64,000 nt of DNA from Rhinopithecus roxellana (lineage: Eukaryota > Chordata > Mammalia > Primates > Cercopithecidae), in assembly GCF_007565055.1 (NCBI RefSeq), contig NC_044560.1:49623030-49687029 (forward strand), in the 5' to 3' direction. The notes beneath the pieces are model-generated. The model made no database searches. It was given only the letters and a program-made list of their open reading frames with translations, and had not been told where the DNA came from. Below, in pieces: positions 21,461-33,244 of the stretch (positions are counted from its first letter, which is position 1; every line of letters begins with the position of its first letter). The position numbers and the translations under genes were made by a program.

Positions 21461-22267
21461 GCAGTTTGGTTGGTAGTGGTGTGCATGTTCCTATAGTTTC
21501 AAGGAATTATAGCAAATGTTGTGTTGTTTGGCCCAGATCAGGACCAAGGCATTTATTCCTTCATCTTCTGGAAGCTGTACCCCTTCCCTGGAACTGCCCT
21601 CAACTGAAGAAACTCTCAATGAAGTTTTGTCCCTACTCCCTAGGGGCAGTTCATGTCCAATGACTATTGATGCAGGTTTTTAAAGACCTGACCCCTTGTG
21701 TCAATGGGAATAACCCTGAGTGGGCATTCTGGGTGGCACTGAGGACCCTATCACTGATGGTATGTGAAGCCCTGATAGCCTTGGCCTGCTCCAGTGGTGC
21801 AATGGTTAATTAGTGGTGAAAGGGGTAGGATATCAGTGGAAGGGAATGCAATAGTTGTTGCAATATCTCAGGCATTTAACAGGTTTGGGGGAAAGAGTAA
21901 TTATAAGGACAATGGAACTGGATGCATGTAATTAATGCATTGGAAAAATGCATAATGAAGGCTGGGGGTGATTAGTCACCAGTGTATGACAAAATGTGGA
22001 AGTCAGAAGTCCTTCTTGACAGCATATGAAGCAATACTCACTGCAGCCAAGGATGAAAAAAACTGAGGCTCAGGCCCGGGACTTAACTATAAGGTAGCAG
22101 AGCTCTAGAGAAGACTGGATTCTCAACCACAGTAAGCTGGCTACACCAAGGCCAGGCCCTTGACTGGGAAGGAGACTTGGGGTGAAAACATCTAGGTCAA
22201 TGCACATTAAAACCTAGAAACCCCAAATGTCTCTGGATCCTCTTGGCCTATAGAAATGGAACACTTT

Positions 22268-22602
22268 CCTTTTTTTTTTGTTTTTTTGTTTTTTTGTTTT
22301 TTTGTTTTTTTGTTTTTTTTTGAGACAGAGTCTTGCTCTGTCTCCCAGGCTGGAATGCAGTGGCATGATCTTGGCTCACTGCAACCTCCGCCTCCTGGGT
22401 TCAAGCGATTCTTCTGCCTCAGCCTCTCGAGTAGCTGGGACTACAGGCACAGGCCACCATGCCAGGCTAATTTTTTGTATTTTCAGTAGAGACGGGATTA
22501 CACTTTGTTGACCAGGATTGTCTCAATCTCCTGACCTCGTGATTCACCCGCCTCGACCTCCCAAAGTGTTGGGATTACAGGCATGAGCCATTGCCCCTGG
22601 CC
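22268..22602 (-). mobile_element. AluS-type SINE, antisense, with (GTTTTTTT)n tail
   Basis: The tail shows five or more GTTTTTTT units (22270-22320), then a full antisense Alu ending 'gagccattgcccctggcc'. A perfect 10-bp target duplication ggaacacttt lies at 22258-22267 and 22603-22612. Confidence 0.95.
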
Positions 22603-24781
22603 GGAACACTTTTCTTTGTTAAAGGATAGTGCTCTATCTTTGCTTGAAGATAATGCAGAAGCCTCTGCCTTGCAAGACGAAATCTCCCCATCCCCCATTG
22701 CCCACAAAAATCTACGTCCTCTTCTCATTATGGCCACCAAGCAAGTAATGATGTCCAGTCATAACATAACCAAGCTGAGGACGTGCTAGGCATGCTTATG
22801 GAGGAAAGGTATTATATCTTAGAAGGAGTTGAAGAACTCAGACAATATGAACCAGCAGGACTGGAAGGGTACGTTTAGACCTAGATCCAAAGAATGATGA
22901 ATCAAAGGAAAAAGAACATAAAGTGGGGAAATGATAGCTTATTGATATGAGAATACTATACTGTTTTGCAGAATGTAATACCCTGGGAAGGACCCTAGGA
23001 GATGATACTAAGATTCTGTTATCATGGGTCTAGAAGCTCTATACAAGTGTCAGGCAACACTAGGTAAAGTAGAATGAACAGAACGGCCATGAAAGATGGT
23101 AGAAGAAGGATCAAAAAGAAGTGGGTATACTGGAGTGGACGTAGTAAGCCAAGAAAAGCCCCCAGTCAATTATATTTTGTAGAAGGAATCAGAGGATGCT
23201 CTGTTTACCAAGGCAATGGGAAGAACATACATTGTTGAAAAGCTCAGTTGGCCGTTCTACATAGGTCTGAGCTAATGGTAGGAGATGGTGTCACAGAACT
23301 TGGCTCACTGGTAGCAATGGGGATGATAGAATTCTCAGATAACAGGTATCACTTGGTGATACTTAATCATCAGAAGCAAAGTTGTTATAACAAGATCAGG
23401 AGGATCAGTCTACAAAGAGCCATAGAAACAGTTAATAGAACACAGTATTTTTAGGAACAAGACAGACGCACAGGCAATACTTGTTTTGCTCAATGTGTAC
23501 TCAGAAGAGTCAAGGATGAATGATCAGAGTTTCTCAATCTGAGTTAATACTCAGATTCAGAATCCACTGACTAAAGGAAAGGCCAGATCCTTGAGAGGAA
23601 AAAAAATTCCTGCAATACTAAAGAAGTGCATTTGTTAATGATTTCCCCGGAACGTCTCCAAAGGGAACTACAATCTTTTACTTAAGTAACCATATACTGG
23701 GAACAGGGGAATATGCAGGTATTTGAGAGACTGTTGATCACAGTTATGGGTTGACATTTTCACCCAGGAATCAGAAGCATTATCAAGGCCTCCCTATTAA
23801 AGTAGGGGCATATGGAGACCACTATTGAGTAAATGGAGTCCTGGCCTAGGTTCAGCTCTCAGCATGTCCACTGGGTTCATAGGCCCATATGGCACCTATT
23901 TTCTTGGTCCTTGAATGTATAATTGGAATGAATGTAATTTGTAGTTGGCAAAATCCCCACATTGGGTTTTTGGCTTGTGGAATAAGCTATCAAAGTGGGA
24001 AAGGCTAAGTGAAAGCGTCTGAAACTAACCTCCTGTTGGCCAAGGTAGCTGATCTAAAACAATACTCTATCCCAAGAAGATAAGGAACAATAGAGAAAAT
24101 CATTGTCATCCTTGAAAACCTGAAGAAGACAGGGTTTCCTCCATCATAACCCCATTTAATTCATCAATCTTGTCCAGTGGTATGGGATTTCATTCACAAA
24201 GTCTGATATAGCTATTGCTGCTGTGTCAGAGATAGCATCAGAGACCAATTCTGATGCCTTGATATAGCATCAGTCCTTGAAAAGACCACCCAGCCACTTG
24301 GTGCTAAGTTTGAAGGGGCAGAGATTCATCTTGACTAGAATCAACACGTATTCTAAGTATAGGTTTGTCTTTTCTGCTTGTAGGTCTTTGGACAGAACTA
24401 CTATTCAAGAATTTCCAGAGTGTTTAATCCATCAACAAGGGATTTTGCATAATATCACATTACACTGAGAAACCCACTTCATAGCAAAGGAGAGAAGGCA
24501 GTGGCACATGATAGGATTCATTAGTCTTATCATATACTGTATGACTCAGAAGCTGTCACTCTGACAGAGTGAAGGAATGGTCTTTTGGAGAATTTTCTAT
24601 GGTGCCATACTTCAGATGGGATCTTAGAGCATCATCTTCCAGGATGCAATGAACATGCTACATCAATAACAACTACAGGTGCTATGTCCCCAGTAGGTAG
24701 AATTCATGGGTCCATGAGCCAAGGAGTAAAATTAGGAGCATCTTTCTTACCACTGCCTCTAATGATCCAGTTGGAGAATTT

Positions 24782-25000
24782 GTGCTTTCTATCCCCCCTA
24801 CTCTGGACTCTGAAGATTTGGAGATTCTGACTTCCAAAGGAAGAAGTTTTCCCTCAGGGTACACTTCAATAATCCCATTAAACTTTAAGCTATCACTACC
24901 TTATGGTCACTTTGGGCTCCTTACACCGAAAGACCAGCAGGCAAGGAAAGCAATCACCACCTTAGTCAGGGGTCATTGACTGACCATCAGTAGGAGGTAG
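24782..25000 (+). pseudogene. ERVL dUTPase-like remnant
   Basis: ERVL retroviruses encode a dUTPase at the end of pol. Here one frame reads a hydrophobic PLNFKLSLP strand followed by YGHFGLLTPKDQQARK (residues about 33-55 of a 65-codon open segment), the pattern around dUTPase motifs 1-2. The frame ends with TGA at 24977-24979, just where the next conserved strand should follow; homologous sequence continues in another frame, so a small indel is likely. It is a non-functional relic. Confidence 0.55.
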
Positions 25001-25824
25001 AGCTGCTGTTACATAATGTGGGCAGGGAGGAATAGGTTGGATGCCCAGGGGATTCACTGGAGCATCCTTTTGTACTCTTTGCTCAATTTTGGCATTAAGT
25101 AGATATGATGACCAGAGGCTCAGACTCCTCATGGATGAGGGTCTGGATTGCCCTTGCTCTCCCACTGAAACCATCCAGATCAGCAGAGGTGCAAGAGGGT
25201 GAGGGGCATATGAAATGAGTAAGGAGAGGAAACTGATGAGTATCTGTGGCAGCTGGGAGACCAACTGCAGTAGCAGGGACTTACTTATCCTACTCATCTT
25301 CCTCTTGTAAGCTTCCCTGGGAAAAGAAAATAATCATAACCCCAGAGGATCTGTTCCAAGTTGGGTGAAACTTATTATATAAAGCCAGTAGATCTGAGTA
25401 GTGCAACTGTAGAGGATGATGTATTGTCCCCGAAGATCCCCTGTTTAGGATTGAGGCACTCATTCTGTTAGCTGCCAGGTGTCTGATGAGAATCCAAGCT
25501 GAGAAATTTTTAGAGAGGGCAGAGGCAATGGGTAGAACGCATGAAGGAGGACACCTAATGGATCTCCAGTTCCAGTGATTCAAGGGATATAGGAAAGGAA
25601 ACAGCCACAACTTGAGGCATTTACTGAATGTTGGAAGAATCAATTCTCTCTATTTAACAAAGAAATTAAGAATGATGAATATAGTAGAAGGTAAAGGGTG
25701 AATCATCCAAACTCATAGAGCAGATTTGCAGCAAAGATGAGACTTAAATTCAAAGATTTTTATTCAAGGTCATTATGTCATCTCTGAAGGATGTTTCTTG
25801 GGCTTTTAATTCTAAGCCTTGGTT

Positions 25825-25930
25825 TTGCAATGGAGGAAACTAAAGCTCTGGCAGACGAAATGATTTATCTAAGACTTATAACCAGGTCTTCTGACTCAGA
25901 GGCCTAGATTCTTTCTTTGACACCACTTTC
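25825..25930 (-). mobile_element. MIR SINE, antisense
   Basis: 'aatggaggaaactaaagctctgg', 'aaatgatttatctaagactta', 'ccaggtcttctgactcagaggcc'. Confidence 0.6.
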
Positions 25931-25975
25931 AGTACAGTTTAACATGCCTAGATATGCATGGTATCATGGTATCTG

Positions 25976-25976
<1 letters not shown>

Positions 25977-26010
<34 letters not shown>

Positions 26011-26288
26011 TGGAATCTCACTCTGTCACCCAGGCTAGAGTGCAGTGGCATGATCTCGGCTCACTGCAACCTCCACCTCCCAGGTTCAAGCTATTCTCCT
26101 GCCTCAGCCTCCCGAGTAACTGGGACTACAGGCACATGCCACCACACCAAGTTAATTTTGTTGTATTTTTAGTAGAGATACGATTTCACCATGTTGGCCA
26201 GGATGGTCTCGATCTCTTGACCTGGTGATCTGCCTGCCTCGGCATCCCAAAGTGCTAGGATTACAGGTGTGATCTACCGCACCTGGCC
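25977..26288 (-). mobile_element. AluS-type SINE, antisense, with (GTTTT)n tail
   Basis: Starts with (TTTTG)n at 25978-26006, then 'aatggaatctcactctgtcaccc' through both arms to 'ctaccgcacctggcc'. Confidence 0.95.
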
Positions 26289-26444
26289 TGCATGATGTCT
26301 TTTGAGGAAGTTTTTCAGAAAACAGAGTGTCACCTTACTAGTCACCAGGTCTGTCAGACTACCGAGGCAGGGCTCTTTCAATTGTGTCATCTTCCTCTCT
26401 ATGTTGACAAGTCATTGAGGATTCCAGTCCAGGTCAGCCCATTG

Positions 26445-26500
26445 CGAGCAGTTGCCACAAAGTAGATGCTTAGTAAATGTTTGTCACTTGAATGAAGACA
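26445..26500 (+). mobile_element. L2 3' end, sense
   Basis: 'caaagtagatgcttagtaaatg' and 'tgtcacttgaatgaag' match the L2/MIR shared 3' terminus. Confidence 0.5.
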
Positions 26501-26559
26501 ACCAACCTGACAGAAAAAGATCAAGTAGATTTGGGGAAGAACATGATGGTCTTCTGGCT

Positions 26560-26800
26560 GACAACCTAGGCTTTGACATTAGCTAAATCTGGGTTCAAAT
26601 CCAGGTTCAAAACCCTTTGCTGGTTGGTTGACTTTAGATAAGTTACACTCTCTTTGAGTCCATTTCCCCATTTGTAAAATGTAGAATAGTAACATCCACC
26701 ACAGAGAGCTGCTTTATTATTACATGGCGTCAGGCATGTCAAACACTTACACAAGGATTAGCACAAAGAAGTGTTCAACCAACATGAGCTATAACTAGTT
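26560..26800 (+). mobile_element. MIR SINE, sense
   Basis: 'taggctttgacattagctaaatc', 'tgggttcaaatccaggttc', 'gagtccatttccccatttgtaaaatg', 'ggattagcacaaagaagtgttc' give near full MIR order. Confidence 0.8.
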
Positions 26801-27104
26801 TCTCTTTGTCTTGAATCTCCACTCTCTCTCTTTCTATACCCCTAGGTTGCCAATGAATTCTTCCTGTTTGCTCTGCTGCCAAATGAACCCAGTTTTCATA
26901 CTTAGGACTAACCCCTGGAATCCCATTTTCTTTCCTCCTTCACATCCACTCTCTCCCACTCACCTCTGGATCTAGGACTGGGCTCCTGCTCTGGTCATGG
27001 GATCCTTGTCATGCACCTGGTCACTCTTTTTATTGGGATCCCAGTCCAGACAAACCTGCATATTCTGGCCATGCTTATTTAGTAGGATAATAACAATATA
27101 ATTA
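26801..27104. other. No recognised feature
   Basis: C/T-rich unique-looking sequence with no supported gene. Confidence 0.35.
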
Positions 27105-27330
27105 AGTCAACCTCTACTGAGCATTTACTCTGTGCTAGGTGTTGTACTAAATACTTGTATCTATCATCTCATTTAATCCTCATAGTAACTATAGGTGTAA
27201 ATTGTGTTTTAATCTCTTACAGAGCAAGAGACTAAAGCTCTAAGAGGTTAAGTAATGTGCCCAAGGCCCACAGTTTGTAATTAGTGGAACAAAGTCTCAC
27301 ACTCAGGCTGTCTGACATCAGTAACAGTAC
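27105..27330 (-). mobile_element. MIR SINE, antisense
   Basis: 'ctactgagcatttactctgtgc', 'atctcatttaatcctcatag', 'gaggttaagtaatgtgcccaagg' and 'ctcaggctgtctgacatc'. One of the better preserved MIRs here. Confidence 0.85.
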
Positions 27331-27519
27331 CTCCAACCCCAGTAACTGTGAATTTCTCCTGCTTCCAGCCCTGATGCCCACCCAGGGACAGATTTCCTAG
27401 TAGCTGCTGCCAACCTGTGGTCTCTGCCAGACCTTCTGCCCTGCTGTCTCCCTTCAGAATTCTGAGGACATCTTGCCTGATTTATGCAAATAAGTATTAC
27501 CTGAAATATGCCAGTTATT

Positions 27520-27672
27520 TACTTTTGTTTAATTTTTGTTCCTCCACCAGAAAGTTAGCTCTAAGCAGGCAAGGACAATGACTTGTTCTCTATTGTATCT
27601 CGAGTTTTGGAACCAGTGGCTGACATGTAGCAGGTGCACAGTAGAGAGCTGTTGAATGATTGCTGAATGAAT
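27520..27672 (+). mobile_element. L2 3' region, sense
   Basis: 'agaaagttagctctaagcaggc', 'ttgttctctattgtatctcg', 'gtagcaggtgcacagtagag' and 'tgattgctgaatgaatc' follow the L2 3' end. Confidence 0.7.
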
Positions 27673-27959
27673 CTCATAGAGCTTCCCTTCAGACCCTACC
27701 AGCCCAGCCGAAGCACGATGTTCAGGCTGAGTAGTCAGGCCTGCTTTCTTGGCAGCTTCACCTGTTGGAAGCTCCCATTCTCCCTTTACGTTGCTGGAAG
27801 AAGTTGATGCCTCTCTTCCCACCACCTTAGAGACCTCTAGTCTAGCAGACAAAAGCTAACCTCATAATTTAGATATATCCACTGTGACCCAGAGTGATTC
27901 AGAAAGGGCCTAAGCCATTCATGAAGCACAAGGCCATTCCACCCAGCTATTCTCTCCCA

Positions 27960-28195
27960 AATTATTCACTGCTATTGATGGAGCTCCTCCTAAGATGCTG
28001 GGCTAAAGGATTTATAACATTATTTCATTGAGTTCTCACTTTCAAAAATCTCAGGGAAAAAATATGTATTCCCATTTGATAGATGAAGAAATGGAAGTTC
28101 AGAGAGATGTATTCACTCGTCAAAGTCACACAGTAAGTGGCAGAATTGGGTTTTGAATCCATGTCTGTGTGATTCCAAAGGTAGCTCTTTTATGT
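27960..28195 (-). mobile_element. MIR SINE, antisense
   Basis: 'cccatttgatagatgaagaaatgg', 'tcaaagtcacacagtaagtggc' and 'gggttttgaatccatgtctgtg' mark the antisense MIR core. Confidence 0.8.
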
Positions 28196-28994
28196 ATTAA
28201 GCAGAAGTTGGAGACAATGTCAATAGGCTTGCCCTGGGAAAGGCCTTCTGCACCTAGAAAGCAGGGAGAGACACAACACAAGAGGAGGCCTACCCTGGTG
28301 TTGCACCATACATAGTAGCTCTTTGAAATTTGGTCTGGGGACTGCATAGGGCTCAGCGTGTGGCAAGTCCAGCTGTTCTCCTCTATCACTCCTCCTGGGA
28401 GTCCCCTGGGGTATGTTTCCTCTCTGACATTCTCGGAATATTTTAAGATTCATTCTTGAAGCATAAACTTTCTAACTCTTTTCCCGTGGAATAATTTCTT
28501 CTTCCTTATCTGCAGGCCTTCATGGAAACTCACAGAACTTAGGTGATGAAGAGGTCACCCTTTAGTTCTTAGTCTCCTGTTCCCCCAAAAAAATGAACTT
28601 CCTGGAATCTGATAGTTTAGTAGCTTGTTCTGGAGATCATCAAGACTGGGAGGAACTTGATTTTTCAGAAAAGTGACTTGGTCAAAGGTGCAAACAGAGA
28701 TAGGAGGTCAGGTCTTTCTACTTCGAATATCAGGTTCTTTGCAACTTCATAAATCCATGGTGCCTGACTTAGTGCAGTTTACTAAAATAAATGAAGAAAT
28801 GAGCCACTTTTTTTTTCCTTTGGTCAATGACACTCAAATGTACATGTAATGTTTTAAAAATTCTATCACTGAGGTAGAAAAGCTGGACTCAGTGGGCCCT
28901 GGATGTCCAATAAGAGAGGAAAACTCCACAAGAAAAAAAATTCTCTGGAGGAAGAACTAATATGTAGTGCCAAAAAGTTATAAATATTTTCCTC
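28196..28994. other. No recognised feature
   Basis: About 800 bp unassigned; overlapping minus-strand ORFs at 28126-28453 have no domain. A weak MIR-like piece may lie at 28680-28745. Confidence 0.35.
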
Positions 28995-29165
28995 TTTGAT
29001 GCTCTTATTAGCCCTGTGAGAGAGACATTATTATCCCTATCTTAAAGCTAAGGGAACTAAGGCCCAGAGAAAGTAACTAGCTTGCTAAAGCTCTCACAGC
29101 ACATAACCAGGCCAGGATTCAAATCTAGATCACTTGACCAGGAAGCTTGAGGTCTTTTCACAACT
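28995..29165 (-). mobile_element. MIR SINE, antisense
   Basis: 'gatgctcttattagccctgtg', 'taagggaactaaggcccagag', 'aagctctcacagcacataacc' and 'ggattcaaatctagatcac'. Confidence 0.8.
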
Positions 29166-29584
29166 CTGCAGTCTCTATAAATAATTTGGGTCTTATAAAA
29201 GGGTGAACTTCTCCAGAACTGAAAGGAATCCTTGCTCAGCAGCATGGGAAGTGGTTTGTATTTTCTCAGTCAGAAAGAAGGGGGGGATAGTGATAGCAGC
29301 TGTTTACACCCCATTCCATTACCCCCATGCCCCACCCCTCTGACATCATGGGTGTCACCCATTTCTGGAAGGCCCCACCTATAGAGGCTCCACCCAGTGG
29401 CCCAACACCATGGAAATGAGTCCATCTTCTGATCCCAAAGCGAAGAATGAAGCCAAAGGCTGCATAAATTTCAGGCCAGACATCAGAACTAGGACCCAGA
29501 GGTAAGCTGCTGGAGGCATCCAAGAAATTCCAGTAGTTCCATCTCAGTGACTTAAGATCACAATTCTGTGGAATATTCTCTGAA
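29166..29584. other. No recognised feature
   Basis: Includes the minus-strand ORF 29266-29688 (140 codons). It runs into the neighbouring L2 and has no recognised domain. Confidence 0.35.
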
Positions 29585-30365
29585 TGGCTCCCCATAGCAT
29601 TCAGAATAAAGTTTAAACTCTTAGCCTGGCACACAGGTCCCTTATGATCTAGTTCTTGCCTTAGTTCCTGTCTGTCCTTCTCACTCATACCTTTTCTTCA
29701 ACCACAATAAACTACCGCAAATTTTTCGTGCCTCTTGCTGTTTTCACAAGCTGATTCTTCTGCCAAAAAGGATTTTATTCTTCTTGTCTTATTACCTCTT
29801 CTTTTCATTGTCTGGATAACTCCAACCCATCTTTCAAAAACTTATTTCCCCAGCCATCACACCTCCTCTGGGAAGTCTTCCTGAAAGTCCATGTCTGGCT
29901 ACGGTGCACGGCTTATCATCACAGCCATCCTCCCCTACACTTCACTATCTGCTTGTCTGCCATCTCCCTTAGAACTATGAGTGACCCTAGAATAGTACTG
30001 CATCTTTCTTTCTTTTCTTCTTCTTTTTTTTTTTTTTTTGAGACAGAGTCTTACTCTGTTGCCCAGGCTGGAATGCAGTGGTACAGTCTCAGCTCATTGC
30101 AACTTCTGCCTCCTGGGTTCAAGCAATTCTCCTTCCTCAGCCTCCCGAGTAGCTGGGATTACAGGCATGTGCCACTATGCCCAGCTAATTTTTGTAGTTT
30201 TAGTAGAGATGGGGTTTCACCATGTTGGCCAGGCTGGTCTCAAACTCCTGACCTCAGGTGATCCTCCTGCCTCAGCCCCCCAAAGTGCTGGGATTACAGG
30301 TGCAAGCCACCATGCCTGGCCCAGTGACTGCATCTTAATCCATGTCAGTATCTGCAGTGCCCAGC
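29585..30365 (+). mobile_element. L2 LINE 3' region, sense, split by an Alu
   Basis: 'gaatggctccccatagcattcag', 'ataaagtttaaactcttagcctgg', 'cttatgatctagttcttgcc', 'ctgggaagtcttcctgaaag' and, after the Alu, 'cagtatctgcagtgcccagc' follow L2 for about 480 bp. Confidence 0.8.
30016..30322 (-). mobile_element. AluS-type SINE, antisense, inserted in L2
   Basis: Poly-T then 'gagacagagtcttactctgttg' through both arms to 'gccaccatgcctggcc'. The 10-bp duplication actgcatctt is seen at 29997-30006 and 30327-30336. Confidence 0.95.
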
Positions 30366-30838
30366 AAAAGCTGTCTTAGTTATGGACAAAATATCTTGAA
30401 GAGCTTGTGGGTGTATCTCATAATCAGAGTGAAAATCCTTTTTAAATCTGATAATACACAGCGATGGTGTGAAACATTTATTTTTCATTTCACTATCTTC
30501 CACTTCTGAGTCCAATTCACACAGACATTTGGGACTTTTCTTCCTCCCTGTATCTCCCCTTCTTTTCCTATACCCACTTCCTACTTCTACTTCTTTCTCT
30601 GCCTGGAATCTGAGCTTCAACCTGGAGGGGCAGCATTAAATCTATGAAGCTTTAGATGTATCAACACACCAAATCAGCATTTCTTCTGTCAACACTGACC
30701 AACTTTCTCAGCAACCTTGCATGGATTTTTGTGCTGCTACAGCCTGTATGTCTTTATTCTATCTTGCTAATAATCTATTCTCTGTAAAATATCTGTGGCA
30801 GGAGAGAGAAGGGAGTGAAGCAGGAAGTGGAATGCTAT
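30366..30838. other. No recognised feature
   Basis: Unassigned; the minus-strand ORF 30345-30620 is Lys/Glu-rich with no recognised domain. Confidence 0.35.
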
Positions 30839-31196
30839 CTTAGTCTGTTCAGGCTGCTATAACAAAATATCATAAATTAGGTGGCTTCTAAACAACAGAA
30901 ATCTATTTCTCACAGTTCTAGAATCTGAGAAGTCCAAGATCAAGGAACCAGCAGATTCAGTATCTAGTGCAAACTATCTTCTGGGTTGCAGACTGCCGAC
31001 TTTTTGCTGTGTCCTCACATGGCAAAAGGGGCAAGAGTCTCTCCTGGACCTCTTTTACAAAAGCACTAATCCTATCCAGGAAGGTTCCACCCTTATGACC
31101 TAATCTTCTCCCAAAAGCCTCACCTTCTAATTCCATCACCTTGGTGATTAAGATTCAGCATATAAATTTTCAGGGGACACAAAATTCAGGCCTTAG
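30839..31196 (-). mobile_element. MLT1A-type MaLR solo LTR, antisense
   Basis: 'tcttagtctgttcaggctgctataac', 'aattaggtggcttctaaacaac', 'tttctcacagttctagaatctg', 'gctgtgtcctcacatggc', 'ccttatgacctaatcttctccc' are the antisense LTR landmarks. Confidence 0.88.
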
Positions 31197-32040
31197 CAAG
31201 TGTTATCTTCCATGTAAAGATTTCAAGTACAGATGAAGGGATGGGTGTCTGGATGGCTGAATAAATGCAGGCAGGATGTATGGTGTAACAAATGAATGAC
31301 ACGCTCCTTTTCTGGCCGTGACCCCTGGCACCACAGTTATTATCATGTTTCTGCTTGATTCCTAGATGTGGTCACTGTCTTGAACCCCAGGAGCCTGAAC
31401 TCAAATATTGACAGGGATTCAATTATTTGCAGAGAGTCCTATCTGGTGCTGATCACTGACCTAGGCATCCTAATATCTCCTGATGGTGTGAATCTCTAGG
31501 CTTATCCACTTGTCCCTGCCATCCTTTCCTTGTCAAAGAATTCACAAATGGACATCAATTCATCAACAAATAATTATTAAGTCTCAGCTAAGTGTCAGAC
31601 CCTGTAACATCCTTTGTTCAAGACTATGACCTACTGTCACCACAGTCTCTCAGAGTCTCATAGTTCCACCCAGCAGACTGAACCTCCTCTAGAATTTTTA
31701 GATGCCCTATTTCCTGACACCTGTCCACCCAGAAAGGGCCTTTCTGAAAACTGTGCTCCTCCCCGTCTGCCCAGCTTGCTGAATTTTTCCAGACCCATCC
31801 TATATGGAGTCTGGGCTGTGCAGGACAAAAAGTCCCTGAGGGAGCACTTAGGAGACCCTCATGGAAGTGAGCTTAATGAAAAGGGGACAGCAATGTGAAA
31901 GGCAAGGCTTTTATTTTTCCAGGATTATGATGACAAGAGAAAGCACAGGAGTTCAGAAAGGTAGAGAAGTGTTGTAGCTATTCCTTTAATTGTTTCTTAT
32001 CTTTTTTCACCTCTCAATTCAAATCCCTATTCTTTTCCTG
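31197..32040. other. No recognised feature apart from an L2-like piece
   Basis: About 840 bp; 'aattattaagtctcagctaagtgtc' near 31570 is L2-like. The ORF 31614-31898 has no recognised domain. Confidence 0.35.
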
Positions 32041-32135
32041 GTTTTACCTCTCAGCTTTGAATGCCTTTCCCCCACTCCTTCAGGATTCAGTGTCATCTAC
32101 CCCTAGAAGTCCTCCCTATGCCCCTGTATCTGATT
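32041..32135 (+). mobile_element. L2-like fragment, sense (weak)
   Basis: 'gctttgaatgcctttcccccactc' and 'tgtcatctacccctagaagtcctcc' resemble L2 sense. Confidence 0.45.
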
Positions 32136-32551
32136 TATGTGCCCACCCATTGTGATAGGTATGGACTTCTGCATGGGTTTGTCCAGTTGCCAGGAGTGTG
32201 GTTAGCAGGCAGCCTCCAGCTGTCAGCTCCTCCAGGGTCAGCTTGAGCTGCAGAAAAATGCTTTGCCTGGAATCACGCAGCTGCACTCACTGGTATTGAG
32301 CAAGTCAGTAGCATGAAGGCCTAACCGTTTTAGCCTGAGGAAAACTTCACCATTGGGCAGTTAGCACTGGAGTCCCTTGCTGTGTTAGCTAAGCCTTGGT
32401 TAAGCTTACAACAAGGTTCAGCTTCTCCCTCTGCTCAATCCTGCTTCCTTCCTCTTCCTTGCACAGGTGCTCATTACTACTAAACACTTTGTGTTCCAAA
32501 ATTAATCTTGGTGTCTGCTTCTTGAGACCCCAACTGTGAGATCAATCACAG
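32136..32551. other. No recognised feature
   Basis: Unassigned sequence between an L2-like piece and a MIR. Confidence 0.35.
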
Positions 32552-32795
32552 ACAGCATAGCATATTAGAAAAGAAGCGAGAGCTCTGGAGTGATATAAAC
32601 CAGAGTTTGAATCTAGTCTCCCTACTTACTATTTGTGTGACTTTGAGCAAGTTAGTTAACTTTCTGAGCCTCAGTTTGTTCATCTATAAGATGGAGTTAA
32701 TAGTACCTCATAGGACAGCTGTGGTGATTATATTATAAATACACCTAAAGTATTTGTACAGTAAGAATTCAGTATACATTAACTATTCTTAGTCT
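32552..32795 (+). mobile_element. MIR SINE, sense, near complete
   Basis: 'cagcatagcatattagaaaag', 'gagtttgaatctagtctcccta', 'gtgtgactttgagcaagttagt', 'gagcctcagtttgttcatct' and 'taatagtacctcataggacag' cover most of the element. Confidence 0.88.
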
Positions 32796-32864
32796 GTTTT
32801 ATTTTCTTCATCATAGTACATAATATACTCTATGGTAGTTATAAATTAAACTGTTTGTTTCTGT

Positions 32865-33075
32865 TCTTTGAAGGTAGAGACTATTTCTTATAATTATTGC
32901 ATCCTTTGCACCTAGCATAAATCCAGTAGATAGCCTGCTTTCAATAAGTACTTGTTCAATAAGAAATTAGTAGCCCTATTTTACAGACAAGGAATTAAGC
33001 ACAGAAGTCACACTAATAGTAAACAGCAGAGCCATAATTTGAACCCAATTTTATCTTCTTCAAAGCAAATTATCT
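32865..33075. mobile_element. L2 3' end (sense) abutting a MIR (antisense)
   Basis: 32865-32965: 'gaaggtagagactatttctta', 'tttgcacctagcataaatcc', 'caataagtacttgttcaat' (L2 sense). 32968-33075: 'ccctattttacagacaaggaatta' and 'gagccataatttgaacccaa' (MIR antisense). Confidence 0.65.
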
Positions 33076-33244
33076 TGCATCATAGCCTTTCAAAGCTGAA
33101 GATGAAGATGGGGCCTGCTCTTTATCCTGAGAGCAGTGAGGAACTATAACACATTTTTAATTGGGGAAATTTGTAGGTCATAAAGAGGTTACAAAGGATG
33201 CAGGGTGGAGACAGAGAAAGAGAAGCTGGGTCTGAGGGGATGGA

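Larger units (their letters stand above)
21461..25640 (+). mobile_element. Decayed ERVL-class endogenous retrovirus internal region
   Basis: Low-confidence left boundary; the part right of 22603 is clearer. Around 24020-24240 the sequence resembles the N-terminal RT segment of ERVL pol, around 24400-24780 the following integrase-like region, and at 24782-25000 a dUTPase-like segment (next entry). An 'aggaggacacctaatggatctcc' block near 25545 continues the retroviral order. All frames are interrupted by stops and shifts; no gene is intact, and I see no flanking LTR pair. An AluS (22268-22602) splits it. Confidence 0.55.
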
